A model generated the notes under the pieces. The model was given only the letters and a program-made list of their open reading frames with translations, was not told the origin of the DNA and ran no database searches. A stretch of 64,000 nucleotides of DNA from Anastatus disparis (taxonomy: Eukaryota; Arthropoda; Insecta; Hymenoptera; Eupelmidae). Shown here in pieces: positions 23,678-35,101 of the stretch. The position numbers and the translations under genes are program-made. Within the stretch, counting starts at the first letter, position 1. Each line of letters starts with the position of its first letter. The stretch is taken from the NCBI GenBank assembly GCA_017163975.1, contig JAFFSR010000316.1, positions 3,579,501-3,643,500 on the forward strand, read 5' to 3'.

Positions 23678-24441
23678 TAAAATACTGCAGAAATCACGAA
23701 TAAAAGTATTGTATATCACTGAAAAAATAATTAAATTAAAAATAGTGAATTGATATAATAAATATACTAATCTTTACAATGCATTTGTAAAAGATGAACC
23801 ATAAAATTTTATTTCATTCACTTGAAAATGTTGTGAGTAAGAATATTTTTTAGTTAATATGAGTAGCATAAACATATAATTTAAAGGAAAAAAATGTTTG
23901 ACCGGCATAAATTTTTTCTTTGACTCATTCTTACTTGTTCTTTTACAAAAAATAAGTACTCTGCTAATTGTTGTGGCACTATTATTGAAACGTTCTCTCT
24001 CCCTCTCATTCCGTTTTTTCTCTCTTTCATAGATTTTTCCAAAACTCAAATTTAATTTAATTAATTTTCAAAATTGAGATATATAATGATTAAGCCAAAA
24101 ATTACTTTTACACATCATTACAAAATTCAGGAATTATAAGAATTTTTCCACGTTTGTGTTTTTCTCTATTTTTATAATTACAAAAAAGGAAATGAGCCAA
24201 TAAAGACCAAACTTATATTAAACAAACATTCCTTTCTTCCAACTATATTACTAGGCTAACTGGTAAAAATACATACTGTTATTTAAAAAAAATGAGATTC
24301 ATTCTTCATGTGATTTTCAATAAAGAGTAGTTTATCTTATATTTATGAAATTTAATACTTTTGGAGTGAAAAATCATGACTTAAATATATGTAAAAAAAA
24401 TTAAAAATCAAGAAATTTAATATCTTACAACTTTTGACCAA
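23678..24441. other. Intergenic AT-rich DNA
   Basis: No supported gene; the minus-strand frame at about 23774-24049 is Arg/Glu/Ser low-complexity and unsupported. Confidence 0.35.
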
Positions 24442-24825
24442 CGGCAGGCCGGAGTAGAACCTGATACCGACCGAGTAACAATTGAATTGTTTGTTATTTA
24501 CTCAAGTATTAAACGGTGTATCTTCAAAATAATGGTTGATCGCAATAGATATTATTATTATGAATATCTATGCAGAAGAAAAAAAAATCTACCGATTTGT
24601 TTTTGAGAAAAGTAAGGAACGCCGAAGTAAAAGATTATGTTTATAATATTTTCGTGTTCCTTACTTTTCTCAAAAACAAAGCGATAGATTTTTTTTTTCT
24701 TGTGCATAAATATTTGTAATAATAATATCTATTGCGCATAACCTTCAATTTGCAGATACACCGATTAATACTTGAGTAAATAACAAAAATGCCAATTAGA
24801 CAAGGACAGCGAATCCGGCCTGCTC
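24442..24825. mobile_element. TTAA-type foldback MITE, copy A
   Basis: Ends CGGCAGGCCGGA and TCCGGCCTGCTC; right flank TTAA (24826-24829), left flank CCAA (probably decayed TTAA). Arms of about 170 bp converge near 24645. About 90% alike to copy B by eye. TTAA duplications suggest mobilisation by a piggyBac-type transposase. Confidence 0.7.
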
Positions 24826-25642
24826 TTAACTTGAAACTTGAAAATGTTTTGAGTATTTTAGCTACCAAATGTTATATTTTCTCAATTTTTTCAATGATTA
24901 AAATTTTTGAAAGTTTGAGGATGTATATATATATGCTTTTAAGTTTTGATATTTTAAAGCTTTGATATTTTAAATTTATAAATAATTATTTATTTCAATT
25001 ATTTATAATCATTTTTCTAACTTTAGTAGAAAAATATTATTTTCAAAAACATTTCTCAATTCAATTCTTCTTCAATTTCTTTTTTGCAATTGTCAAATAA
25101 TTCAACAATCTTTTTTAGTCCCGTGATATTATATTCTTTTATTTTTCTTCGAATCGTTTCTTAAATTTAAAATTATAATATTATTATGTATTCACTCTTT
25201 TATTATTTGTACACAAACTCTTAAACACTAAAAGTTATTTTTTTTTGTTAATATTTTTTTTCTTCAAATTTTGCTATTTCTATTCTTTATATTTTTTAAA
25301 TTTCCTTTTTCTTTTTTATTTCTTTTATTGAATCTTCTTGAAATTGTGATCTTCGTTTTTGTTGTTCACAACTTATAATTATTTTTTTGATCGCTCATTT
25401 TTTTTCATATTATGTCCAGTTTTAATGGTAAACATAATGAAAATAATATATTGCTTGAATAAAATGAGATACATATATTTGAATATTGAATTATTAAACA
25501 TTCAGTAGTTATGACTGCAAGAGCAAACTTTGCTAGAATTGTCAATTGGTCCCAACTTAACAAATTATTTCAAAACTGACACATTCGGATCTCTCAACAA
25601 GGTATCCTAAATTTTCGGCTGTGTATGCAATACCTATCTTAA
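24826..25642. other. Intergenic AT-rich DNA
   Basis: Between two copies of the same MITE; T-rich, no ORF recognised. Confidence 0.35.
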
Positions 25643-26022
25643 CGGCAGGCCGGAGTAGAACCTGATACCGACCGAGTAACAATTGAGTTGTTTGTTATTT
25701 ACTCAAGTATTAATCGGTGTATCTTCAAATTAAAGATTGAGCGCATTAGATATTATTATTATGAACATCTATGCACAAGAAAAAAAATTCTACCGTTTTG
25801 TTTTTGATAAAAGTAACGTCAAAGTAAAAGTTTATGTTTATAATATTTTCGCGTTACTTACTTTTCTCAAAAACAAAGCGGTGGATTTTTTTCTTCTTGT
25901 GCATAAATATTTGTAATAATAATATCTATTGCGCTTAACCTTCAATTTGCAGATACACCGATTAATACTTGAGTAAATAACAAAAATCTCAATTAGACAG
26001 GGACAGCGAATCCGGCCTGCTC
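25643..26022. mobile_element. TTAA-type foldback MITE, copy B
   Basis: Same ends as copy A with intact TTAA on both sides (25639-25642 and 26023-26026). 380 bp, same orientation as copy A, near-complete palindrome without coding. Confidence 0.8.
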
Positions 26023-26439
26023 TTAAGGTACACATTCACAATAAATGAATATCCTTTCTGCCAGGTATACATCTGTGGCTTGAAGGGAATTTTGTATTTT
26101 TATGAAATTTAGTTTACAGTGGGTTATATACCTAAAAGTATACTTTTTTCACGTAGCACACATTAGAAAAGTCAATATGCATGGGAAAGTCGAGAACTGT
26201 AAAATTTTCAAAATATTTTAACAATTTGAAATTGTTTCTAGCTAAGTTTAGATTTGACCATTTATTTGTGAAAACAATATTCTTGATTAAGTAAATAAAA
26301 TTATTTTTATAAATACTGTTTTTAATATTTATAAAACAAAATAACTGATAAATGAAATTCGTACTTTTTTTGAGCTATCAAAAAATTATATTATTACAAA
26401 TGTAGTAAAATGCATGCATCCCTAGTGGAAATTCGTTCT

Positions 26440-27350
26440 GCTAATAACTGATAATAACTGATAACTGCTGCTAATGACTGCAAATAACTTCTAATAAATG
26501 TTATAAATAGTTGGGATTGAGACAGTAGTAATGGTTATTTTCAGTTGATAACAATTATTAGAAGTTATTAGCATTTATAGGCAGTTACTCACAATTTCGT
26601 TAATTTATAACTCAAAATAAAAGTACTAATAACAATTATTAGCAGTTATTTGTATTTATTTACAATTATTTGAAGTTTATTACAATTATTTAAAGTTATT
26701 AATAACTATTCACTTTTATAAAAATTTTCTAATTTTTTATACATAGGAAAAATTATTCAAGACAATAAACTTTTATCAATAACTATTTTTTTTTTTCTTT
26801 TTTTTTTATAATTTTAATTGGCCTTTTGACTTTTAACCTTATTCGGTTTTCTTGTCTTTGGCCATGACCAGGTAATTCTTTTTTTATATTTTTATTTTTT
26901 GCCCAATAGGACTTCTTAATAATTCGGTTTTTGCCCAGAGGGACTTTTTAATTGGTTTTTTGTGGTCTCCGGGTTCAAATCCCCGTGGAAAACTCAGAAA
27001 AAATTTTTCCGAAATTTTCCCGGGGAATCGATCCCCGGTCCACTAGAGCGCGAGCCAAGAGCCTTAGCCCCTGCGCTACCGCCGCTCCAATAACTATTAT
27101 TAACTGCAAATAACTGCAAGATTCTGCAAAAAACTATAAATAATTGCAGACGACAGTAAATAACTGATAAAAATTGTAATTATGAGTTAATAACTGTTGT
27201 TATTTTTTTGATTTTTAAAGATTTCATTTTAAAAATTTGCTAATATCTACTAATACCTGCTGATAACTGCAAATAACTACTAATAACTGTAAATATCTGC
27301 AAATAACCGTTACTACTGTCTCAAAACCAATTATTTATAACATTTATTAG
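26440..27350. repeat. Foldback element tiled with TAACTGCAAATAA units, SINE inside
   Basis: The left part (26440-26580) has CTGCTAATGACTGCAAATAA, then ATAAATAGTTGGGATTGAGA CAGTAGTAA. The right part (27240-27350) has the inverse, ending TACTACTGTCTCAAAACCAA. Between them TAAC/GTTA units recur on both strands. The SINE at 26788-27087 inserted into it. Confidence 0.6.
26788..27087 (-). mobile_element. Full-length tRNA-derived SINE with target duplication
   Basis: Read on the minus strand it starts GGAGCGGCGGTAGCGCAGGG (tRNA-like A-box region), has a B-box GGGATCGATTCCCCGGG, a body with AATTAAAAAGTCCCTCT and a final A/AAAG-rich tail (T-run on the plus strand at 26788-26808). It is flanked by exact 11-bp duplications CAATAACTATT at 26777-26787 and 27088-27098. 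The copy at 13168-13350 is the same family. Confidence 0.85.
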
Positions 27351-27409
27351 TTGAAACATCTTTTATTTACTGCTTTACAAAGTACACTACTTTATTTTCA
27401 AAATAATAT

Positions 27410-28016
27410 TTTTTTATATAAAATGATTTATGTGATTTAGAAGTGGCTTCTTATACAGAAAAAGTGTTCATAGAAAACTCTATATAAAGTTGTCTCACAA
27501 AATGTGATTCTTCACTACTTGAAAAGCATGAGTGTTTCAAACAAGAATTTAATTATATTTAAGCTGTTGATTGTAAAATTGAAATAAGATCAAAATTATT
27601 TTTCATATATGATAATTCTGCAGTATCTTAGCATTTGTGAGAAAGAATGTTTAGGAAGTTTCTTTATACACAGTGTCAATTACGAAATGATTCCAATTCA
27701 TTATTATGGATTAAAATTTATTGTTTTGGAATCATTTTATAATTGACACTTTGTCTAATCAAACTGCATAAAAATTTTCTCTTACGAATGCATAAATATT
27801 GCAGGATTCTCATCTATGAAACATAATTTCGATCTTATTTTATTTTGAAAATCAACTGCTTAAATATAATTAAATTCTTGTTTAAGACACTCATGCTTTT
27901 CAAGTAGTAAGGAATCAAAATTTTGTGAGACAACTTTATATGGAGTTTTCTATGAACAGTGTTTTAAGTAGAAGAAGCCACTTCTAAAACACATAAATCA
28001 TTTTATAAAAAAAAAA
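27410..28016. mobile_element. Foldback element with about 280-bp arms
   Basis: The left arm starts AAAATGATTTATGTGATTTA and the right arm ends with its inverse (TAAAACACATAAATCATTTT). Internal pairs include CACTACTTGAAAAGCATGAG with CTCATGCTTTTCAAGTAGTA, and a central CAGTGTCAATTACGAAATGA with TCATTTTATAATTGACACTT. Non-coding. Its left border abuts a 60-bp sequence also found, inverted, beside the foldback at 33174-34039. Confidence 0.7.
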
Positions 28017-28020
28017 TCAT

Positions 28021-28167
28021 GGGGCGCGGTAGCGCCCCGAAAGGCAAGTTTGCGAAGCCGCATCGTGCGTGACGAGACCTATTTAATTTAAGTTTCAAAT
28101 TTTAAAAATTGAAACTCGCCAAATATATATTAAATATATGTATTTACTTGGTAATTACTTGTAAATA

Positions 28168-28222
<55 letters not shown>
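28021..28222. repeat. GC-rich hairpin followed by (TA)n
   Basis: GGGGCGCGGTAGCGCCCC at 28021-28038 is a perfect 7-bp stem. It is followed by GC-rich sequence to about 28080 and, at 28172-28222, a TA microsatellite. GC content is abruptly higher than the surroundings, which suggests a mobile-element end, but no element class could be assigned. Confidence 0.4.
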
Positions 28223-28227
<5 letters not shown>

Positions 28228-28394
28228 ATGCTAATAAACATTTCATACCAAAAACAGCTAAAAAATGACGTATTTATTATTTTTTGTATGATATATAGGC
28301 TAGACCCGCGATTTCTTGTTTTTAATAATTTTCTCATTTAGCCAAACGTATGAGACGGCAGTTGCACGCGCAGTCACCTGAGCAGGCTTACGTA

Positions 28395-29340
28395 TATTGG
28401 GAAATATGACACCATATATATAGCTAACCAAGATGGTGTTTAGTAATCGGGAAATAACATAGAGCTTTATGTAGCCTCGAAGCATTTTTACTATTTTAAA
28501 TAGTATTTCACATCTTTGCTGTACAAAGTTGATGAAAATAAATAAGTATATGAATAACTAATAAATTTGATGAAAGTTTATAATTATGCAAGTTGTATTT
28601 AAATTATTATGTACTATGAAATCAAAATTGTGGTTGCCCTATTAAAAAAAATCAGGTGATAAATCACCTGATTTATCAGGTGATTTATCATGCCAAAACA
28701 TCATGTAACGATTTTTTTGGTTTTCACACGTTTCAAACCATGCTTAGTCAATTCAAAACAATTTTTGAAAATTTTGGAAAATTTTAAACTTAGAAAATTT
28801 TTTAGATAATTTGGTCTTAGAAAAAATTTTGACTAAATCACAAAAAAATTTCTAAGTTCAAAAATTTCAAAATTTTTAAAAAATTGTTCTAAATTGACTA
28901 AGCATGGTTTAAAACGTGTAAAAACCAACAAAATCGATATATGATATTTTGGCATGATAAATCAGGTGACTTGTCACCTGATTTTTTTCACCAGGGTAAG
29001 TACGATCAGCTGTCGATGTTATGTTTACACAGACCGCTCACACGAACATAGATTCTCTTTCAATGTGTTACGGTTTCTCACGCGACGATGCTATCTTAAC
29101 CTCACTTTTTTCATATTTTTCACTTCCCCATCACAAAATATAACGTGCGAAGCTTCTAAAATATTTTCATCTTCGGAAATTTTCTTTTCTTATTTATTTT
29201 TATCAACTTTGTACAGCAAATATGTTAATTACTATTTAAAATAGTAAAAATGTTTTGAGTCTACATAAGGCTCTATGTTATTTCCCGATCACTAAACGCC
29301 ATATTGGTTAGCTATATATATGATGTCATATTTCCCAATA
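28395..29340. mobile_element. Foldback element interrupted by a CCCT-type MITE
   Basis: The left arm begins TATTGGGAAATATGACACCA and the right arm ends TGATGTCATATTTCCCAATA at 29340. Inner pairs include TACTATTTTAAATAGTA on both sides and TTTGTACAGC/GCTGTACAAA. The MITE at 28637-28996 lies between the arms. Confidence 0.65.
28637..28996. mobile_element. 360-bp MITE with ATCAGGTGAT palindromes
   Basis: Ends CCCTATTAAAAAAAATCAGG and CCTGATTTTTTTCACCAGGG; right flank TA (28997-28998), left flank TG. Terminal blocks consist of AATCAGGTGATAAATCACCTG repeats. Inner arms pair TTTAGAACAA-type sequences around GACTAAGCATGG. Diverged member of the CCCT end family. Confidence 0.6.
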
Positions 29341-29771
29341 GAAAAGAGAGAGAGAGAGAAGATAACATGTTGCATATGCATAGAATGAATGAGAGAGAAC
29401 GAGTAACAGCAAACAGCAGTGTCTTGAAAGTGACGAACATAGAAAAAAGAGAGTCGATTCATATACATTAGAATGAGTACGAAAGAGACAGCAAGAATAA
29501 CAGCAGTATATATGATGTACATACACATATATTAAATCTGATTGCTTTGATGCTATCGTATATTTGATGATTAATCAGCTGTTGCGTTGCTCCACATTTG
29601 CTTCAATTTTTGAAAATACAGTACAATTCTTATTTATTTACTTAGTCTTTACAAAAATAATAATTAATAAGTGAATTTATATTTAAATAAACTAAATTGA
29701 TTGTGATTTGTAAAGAGACAGTTTTTTAGGTTATATATGTAAAAAATGTATTTTATAAATTTATTAATAAT
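29341..29771. other. Intergenic DNA with GA-rich stretch
   Basis: GAGAGAGAGAGAGAAGA at 29347-29363, then unique AT-rich sequence. No supported gene. Confidence 0.35.
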
Positions 29772-29779
29772 AAGCAGAC

Positions 29780-30223
29780 CAAAAGGAGCGTCAGTGGCGT
29801 AACCGGCTAAGGCGCACGCCTTATACGGTCTCTACACTTTCGCTCCAAGCGGTCGGGGGTTCGATTCCCGGTGAAAACACCTGAAATTTTTTTCAGGCTT
29901 TTTTCATCGGAAAAAGAATCTCTGAGTGCGATGGGTTAATGTTCCTGGCGTGGGTTTTCTCCTGGGGGAGTTTTCCCTACGTCACAGGTCTAAAAAGCCT
30001 GGGTAAATGCGGGAACCGATCGTAGAAATCTGCTTACCGACTGCTCTTGGAACGCGGCAGTCCATGATTTCTCGGGGATTGGGTAATTTAGCTTAGCTAA
30101 TAACGAGGATCTGAAACTAGTTTAAGATAAAAAGAGGTTAGGTAGGAACATCCTCACACAGAGGTGGTGCGGGATGCCGGTATATAGCCGATAGGCTGGG
30201 AATACCAGGGGCCACTAGGGCAG

Positions 30224-30256
<33 letters not shown>
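29780..30256 (+). mobile_element. tRNA-derived SINE of a second family, with poly(A)
   Basis: Starts around GGAGCGTCAGTGGCGTAACC (tRNA-like 5' end, A-box region) with a clear B-box GGGGTTCGATTCCCGG near 29858. A 350-bp unrelated GC-rich body ends CCACTAGGGCAGCAT before about 30 A residues (30229-30256). Target duplication AAGCAGAC at 29772-29779 and 30257-30264. Few visible degenerations, so probably young. Confidence 0.85.
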
Positions 30257-30259
<3 letters not shown>

Positions 30260-30264
30260 CAGAC

Positions 30265-30865
30265 AATTTTTTAGGTTAGATTTGTAAAAATGTTATTTGA
30301 TAAATATATGACAATTTTTCATTAACTCTGTCTCAAGGTTTAGCAATTGTATACTAAAATAGAGTACATAAATACTGAACATTAATTCAGATTAAAAATA
30401 ATATTTTGATTGTATATGATAATATGTTAAAAATATGTATATACATGTTTGGTATTACACATTTTGTAATATTATTAATAATTTTTTATAAAATCTATTA
30501 ACATAATTATTAATACAAATCATTAACTTTATTTTTAGTTTTAAATTTAATACATTAAATTTATTAGATTATAGTTTTGAGAAATTAGCTTTTTGTTTTA
30601 ACTTCTAATGTATTAAATAATAAGTAAAAAAATACTACATTGAGCACTTTATTAAAATAAAATACTGAAAAAATATTACATAATACATTTGGCAAAATTG
30701 AAATCTTGAAGTAAGTAAAAAATCCCAGTGACGCAAAAGAAATAATAAGTAACAGTTTATTTTTTCTATTAAAAATTGAAAATTTGGCAAGCATTTTGTT
30801 AATTGAAATTATTATTTGAGAGTTCAAATAAAAATATACACTATGATATTAAAAATGTGTATTAA
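30265..30865. other. Intergenic AT-rich DNA
   Basis: No supported gene; the 80-residue minus-strand frame at 30585-30827 is AT-driven. Confidence 0.35.
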
Positions 30866-31594
30866 GGTATCCGGACTAATAAGTGAGTTTAAGCTCGAAG
30901 GAATGTCTAAAAATTTGAATGTGATAGTAATCTTTTCTTATAATAATAAATAATGAAACTTTTTTATCTTAAATATATATTAAATACAAGTCTTTGGTCC
31001 ATGAATAGCTTTAAAAAATCTGATCTGATGCTCAAAATTCATTTTATTGATCAAAGAAATTATTCGAAAAAGTCAAAGAAATTATTGATGACACTTTTTC
31101 AGTTAATTTTAAACTAATTGACTTCGTAATTTTCAGAGATCTTCAATATATATATATCTTTACAAAATAATAATGCTAGAATTATGATAATATATGTTTA
31201 AGTGAATGTTGAACTGAATTACATACATGAAATTCACAAAAATATCTATTTTTTCCCATATTTTAAGGTAAACTTAAAATATGGGAAAACTAAACTAAAC
31301 TTTTAAATTCTTTTTTATAATCAGAACTATTATTTTGTGAAGATATAAAAATTGAAAATCTATGGAAACATTTAAGTTATTTTGTTGAAAATTAACCGAG
31401 AAAGCTTATGATGACCACCACAATCAAGTGTTTGAATAAAAGAGAAGATTTTGATCAGTGGATGAGATTTTTTAAAATTATTCATAGATCAAAGTTTTGT
31501 ATTTAAGATAAATTTAAAGTAAAAAGAAATTTTATTAATTGATATAAAAAAATGTATCGTTACATTTAAATAAAATTTTTTTTCCAGGCCTACC
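30866..31594. mobile_element. Degenerate foldback element with TTAA duplications
   Basis: Flanked by TTAA at 30862-30865 and 31595-31598, with weak terminal inverses GGTATCCGGA and TCCAGGCCTACC. Better-preserved inner arms: GTCCATGAATAGCTTTAAAA against TTTTAAAATTATTCATAGAT, and TCTTAAATA against TATTTAAGA. 729 bp, no coding. Confidence 0.55.
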
Positions 31595-31621
31595 TTAAGA
31601 GCTTAATCAATAAGTATATAT

Positions 31622-31827
31622 TGTAACATGGTGGATTTTTCATCCACATGTTATATTTGTACATAGATACCTACTATACCAGCGAAGAGCCTTATAAGTA
31701 GGATTTTAACTTGTATATAGCAGTGCGGCATTGGCTCGGTGAATAGAGCTCGTGCCTGGAGATCTCGAGGAGCGGGGTTCGTGCCCGGTGTCCGCTTATT
31801 TTTTAATTCAAAAAGTCTCATGTTTCA
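31622..31827 (+). repeat. 5' LTR of the TRIM
   Basis: 206 bp, TG...CA. Differs from the 3' LTR by one A/G (ACCAGCG versus ACCGGCG) and one T/C (TTCGTG versus TTCGCG) change. Confidence 0.9.
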
Positions 31828-32075
31828 ATGGCGCCCAACAAAATAACCCACTGGAGCAACTATAGAGCATTTTAAAAATTTAGCATTAAGTTATTATCAT
31901 TAAGCAGAGCGAGCAGAGCGTGCAGAGCGAGCAGAACAAGTAGCAGTAGCAGTTATGACGAAATTATCGGTTCCACCGAAGTACTTTCGTGTGGGGGGGA
32001 GGAGAGCAGAGCGAGCAGAGCAAGTATGACGAAATTATCGGTTCCACCGAAGTACTTTCGTGTGGTGGGGGGGAT

Positions 32076-32281
32076 TGTAACATGGTGGATTTTTCATCCA
32101 CATGTTATATTTGTACATAGATACCTACTATACCGGCGAAGAGCCTTATAAGTAGGATTTTAACTTGTATATAGCAGTGCGGCATTGGCTCGGTGAATAG
32201 AGCTCGTGCCTGGAGATCTCGAGGAGCGGGGTTCGCGCCCGGTGTCCGCTTATTTTTTAATTCAAAAAGTCTCATGTTTCA
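32076..32281 (+). repeat. 3' LTR of the TRIM
   Basis: 206 bp, preceded by the purine tract and followed by the ATAT target duplication. Confidence 0.9.
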
Positions 32282-32285
32282 ATAT

Positions 32286-33173
32286 CTTTGACATTTTAGT
32301 GTATGCTTATTAAATCTGAATATGCACAAAATATAATATTATATAACTACATTCTACTTTACTTAAGTGGATTGTAATCAACTTTCAACATATTAAATAA
32401 TAAGTAAGAAAATACTTCATAGAATATTGACAATAATAAAGTACTAAGAAATACTGCATAATACACTGACAAAAATGAAATCTTAAAGTAGAATTCAAAT
32501 AAGTGAAGTAAGCAGAACCCAACAGGTCCATGTACTGAAATTCACATAGATAGATATATATGTATTTATTTGTAAAAGTTTACAAGAAGTGTGTAAAAAA
32601 AAATATAATATATAATATACATAATAAAATACAGAAATGAGATAATACTGTAAACGTTACATGTAATTATTGCACTTATGATAGATCATACAAGGCAATT
32701 ACAAAATCAAGCTTTTAGAGTTAATAAAGGTCATGATGATCTTACAGAACTTTGGAATATTGTATTTATTCAATATGAAAAGTAGAAGAATTTTAGACTT
32801 TGAAAAATATATGAAATCTCCCCTAAAAAAACCTTTAAAAAGGTAAAAGTGCGGCAAGTTTGCTTTTTTCTCTTAAACAATGAGAATTTTAATTCTGTCT
32901 TCATAAAGAATTCTTTAAATTACAAATAATTTTAATTACATTCTCCAAATATACCTTTTAATTTTATTAAAGAACTTTATTAACATTAAAACAATGTTTA
33001 TATATACAATATTAATAACAAAAATACGCCATTCTGAAATCAATATGAGTAAGTCAAGTTTTTTTTGTCACGTGTATATATATATATAATACAACAATTT
33101 CATAAAGATTTATTTATTTATCAGAAACATTTACCATTTACCAAAATATACTTTACAAAGTTTATCTTAACTC
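32286..33173. other. Intergenic AT-rich DNA
   Basis: No gene or repeat boundary recognised. Confidence 0.35.
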
Positions 33174-34039
33174 TTAAATGGTAGCTTCGTTTTTGGAAAC
33201 CTTAAATGATAACGATGGGTTACTCTAAAGCTTTAAAAAGTATATTATATATTATAAGAAATTGATAATAGCTTTATTTTTATGTTAAGATTTCATGTGT
33301 ATTAATAAATTAATAAAGTTAATTAAAAAATTTTGTAAAAAATGCAGTCATAATAGAAATAAAGATGACGAAATTACTTGTTATTTAAACATTTAATGCA
33401 AAACTAAAAATTAAAGAGAGTGATGTTATAGTTATAAACACACTTGACAGGCCCATACTCCCATAGCTATAGATGTTTTCAGTGTTTTGACACTAAAATG
33501 TTTAATAACCATTATTTGTAAAAGGTTAAAGTTTTAATACAAAGTAATTTTTAAATAAAAATAAAAATAATTTAATAGACATTCTATGAATTATATCATA
33601 AAAATTTAAGGTTTAAAAGAGCTTTTAATATGACAGTGGTCGCTCGCTAAACATTGTTGTAAGATATGTAAGATTTAAGTTGAGTAAAATAGTATATAGT
33701 TGTTGAAACAGTCAAAAACATAAGGAGTGATAATGTTTCATCTATAGCTATGGGAGTATGGGCCTGGCAAGTGTGTTTATAACTATAACATCGCTCTCTT
33801 TAATTTTTAGTTTTGCATTAGGTGTTCAAATAACAAGTAATTTCGTCATCTTTATTTCTATTATGACTGCATTTTTTACAAAATTTTTTAATTAACTTTA
33901 TTAATTTATTAATCCACATGAAATCTTAACATAAAAAAAAGCTATTATCAATTTCTAATAATATATAATATACTTTTTAAAGCTTTAGGAGTAACCCACC
34001 GTTACCATTTAAGGTTTCCAAAAATGAAGCTACCATTTA
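33174..34039. mobile_element. Large foldback element, about 305-bp arms
   Basis: The left arm (33174-33480) contains ATGGTAGCTTCGTTTTTGGA, AAATTGATAATAGCTTT, ATGCAGTCATAATAGAAATA and TGACAGGCCCATACTCCCAT. The right arm (33735-34039) contains the inverses in reverse order. Spacer about 255 bp. Arms look more than 90% alike by eye. No coding and no clean target duplication. Confidence 0.75.
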
Positions 34040-34799
34040 ATATTATTTTCGAAATAAAGTAGTGTACTTATTAAAGGAGTAAATAAAAGATATTTCAATT
34101 GATTAAACGCTGATGTATTAAAATAAAATAACACACTAACTATTTGTTGACACATCTCATTTAATCCAACTTTATCACTACATTGCATTAAATCAATCGA
34201 TCCATTTTCTTAGATGTTTACTTTCATTTCATGTAAACTTTCATGCATATTTAATGCTTGAAGACAGTATTTTACAAATCTGCAAAATTCATTTATTAGA
34301 AGACGCATATTTACTTTATATCTAATTTTAACTGTATCTTAATCTTATGTGAACAATCTAAAATTTAGCAGACTGGCTGCCTTCCGTCAGCCATGTTGGG
34401 GAGTCAGACATAACATTTTAAATCCCAATACTTTTGTTATAAATTATATAAAGTTATTTGTTTTTGTAAAAAATTAATTAATGATTAGAAAAGGACGGAA
34501 ATGTGAGCTCCTCTGAATGACTATATGGACAGTACCAAACAATTTCACAAACGGCTGTAACAAATACTTTTCACATAATTGAAAATTACAACTTCACTCA
34601 GTATTGAAGACAACACTATTATTCAGATTATTTTTCTCAAAATTTGCATCATCTTGTACGAAGACAACTGCAGCATTGATAACTCTGATTACAATATTTT
34701 TCTGTTTTTTTTCATCATTATTGAAAATTATGTATTATATAGTTGATTAAAAATATCATTAACTAATACATATAAATGTGTTAAACTAATATTCGTTAT
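34040..34799. other. Intergenic AT-rich DNA
   Basis: Begins with a 60-bp sequence (AAAGTAGTGTACTT...AAATAAAAGAT) found inverted at 27350-27408. The rest is unique, no gene. Confidence 0.4.
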
Positions 34800-34953
34800 C
34801 CTTATCAAAAAGATCCAGCTGGATTCGACCGGATATTCTATGGAAATCCAGGTGGATATTTCGTCAGAAATCCAGGTGAATGATCCAGCTGGATATCCAT
34901 CGAATCCAACTGGATAATCCAGGTAGATATCCAACTGGATCTTTTTGATAGGG
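34800..34953. mobile_element. 154-bp MITE built from GATATCCAGCTGGAT palindromes
   Basis: Ends CCTTATCAAAAAGATCCAG and CTGGATCTTTTTGATAGGG, flanked by AT on both sides. The interior repeats CCAG(C/G)TGGAT(A)T in alternating orientation. Resembles the CCCT(A)-ended elements with palindromic tiling. Confidence 0.65.
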
Positions 34954-35101
34954 ATGATAAAATAAGTTTATTGGAAATCACCGAATAGGGATAATTTCAA
35001 AGAACACGTAAAAAAAACTCTGAACATCTGCTCTATTGTATCCTGCTGGTTTTTACAAGTAAAAAATGATGTCACTTTGAACGTTTTGATACTATTATTA
35101 A

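Larger units (their letters stand above)
31622..32281 (+). mobile_element. TRIM (miniature LTR retrotransposon), 660 bp
   Basis: Two 206-bp LTRs (31622-31827 and 32076-32281) start TGTAACATGG and end GTTTCA and differ at only two positions. One base after LTR1 is TGGCGCCCAAC (31829-31839), matching the tRNA-Lys primer-binding site class. A purine tract GGTGGGGGGGA directly precedes LTR2. The whole is flanked by ATAT (31618-31621 and 32282-32285). The 248-bp interior has no gag or pol and holds a repeated block (GACGAAATTATCGGTTCCAC twice) and GAGCAGAGC repeats. Each LTR has a TATA-like CTTATAAGTAGG near position 70. Mobilisation must depend on proteins from another element. Confidence 0.9.

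Noticed and set aside
24641..26035. Two near-identical 65-75-aa minus-strand frames starting LRAGRIRCPCLI
   Set aside because: They are the right arms of MITE copies A and B; similarity comes from the repeat.
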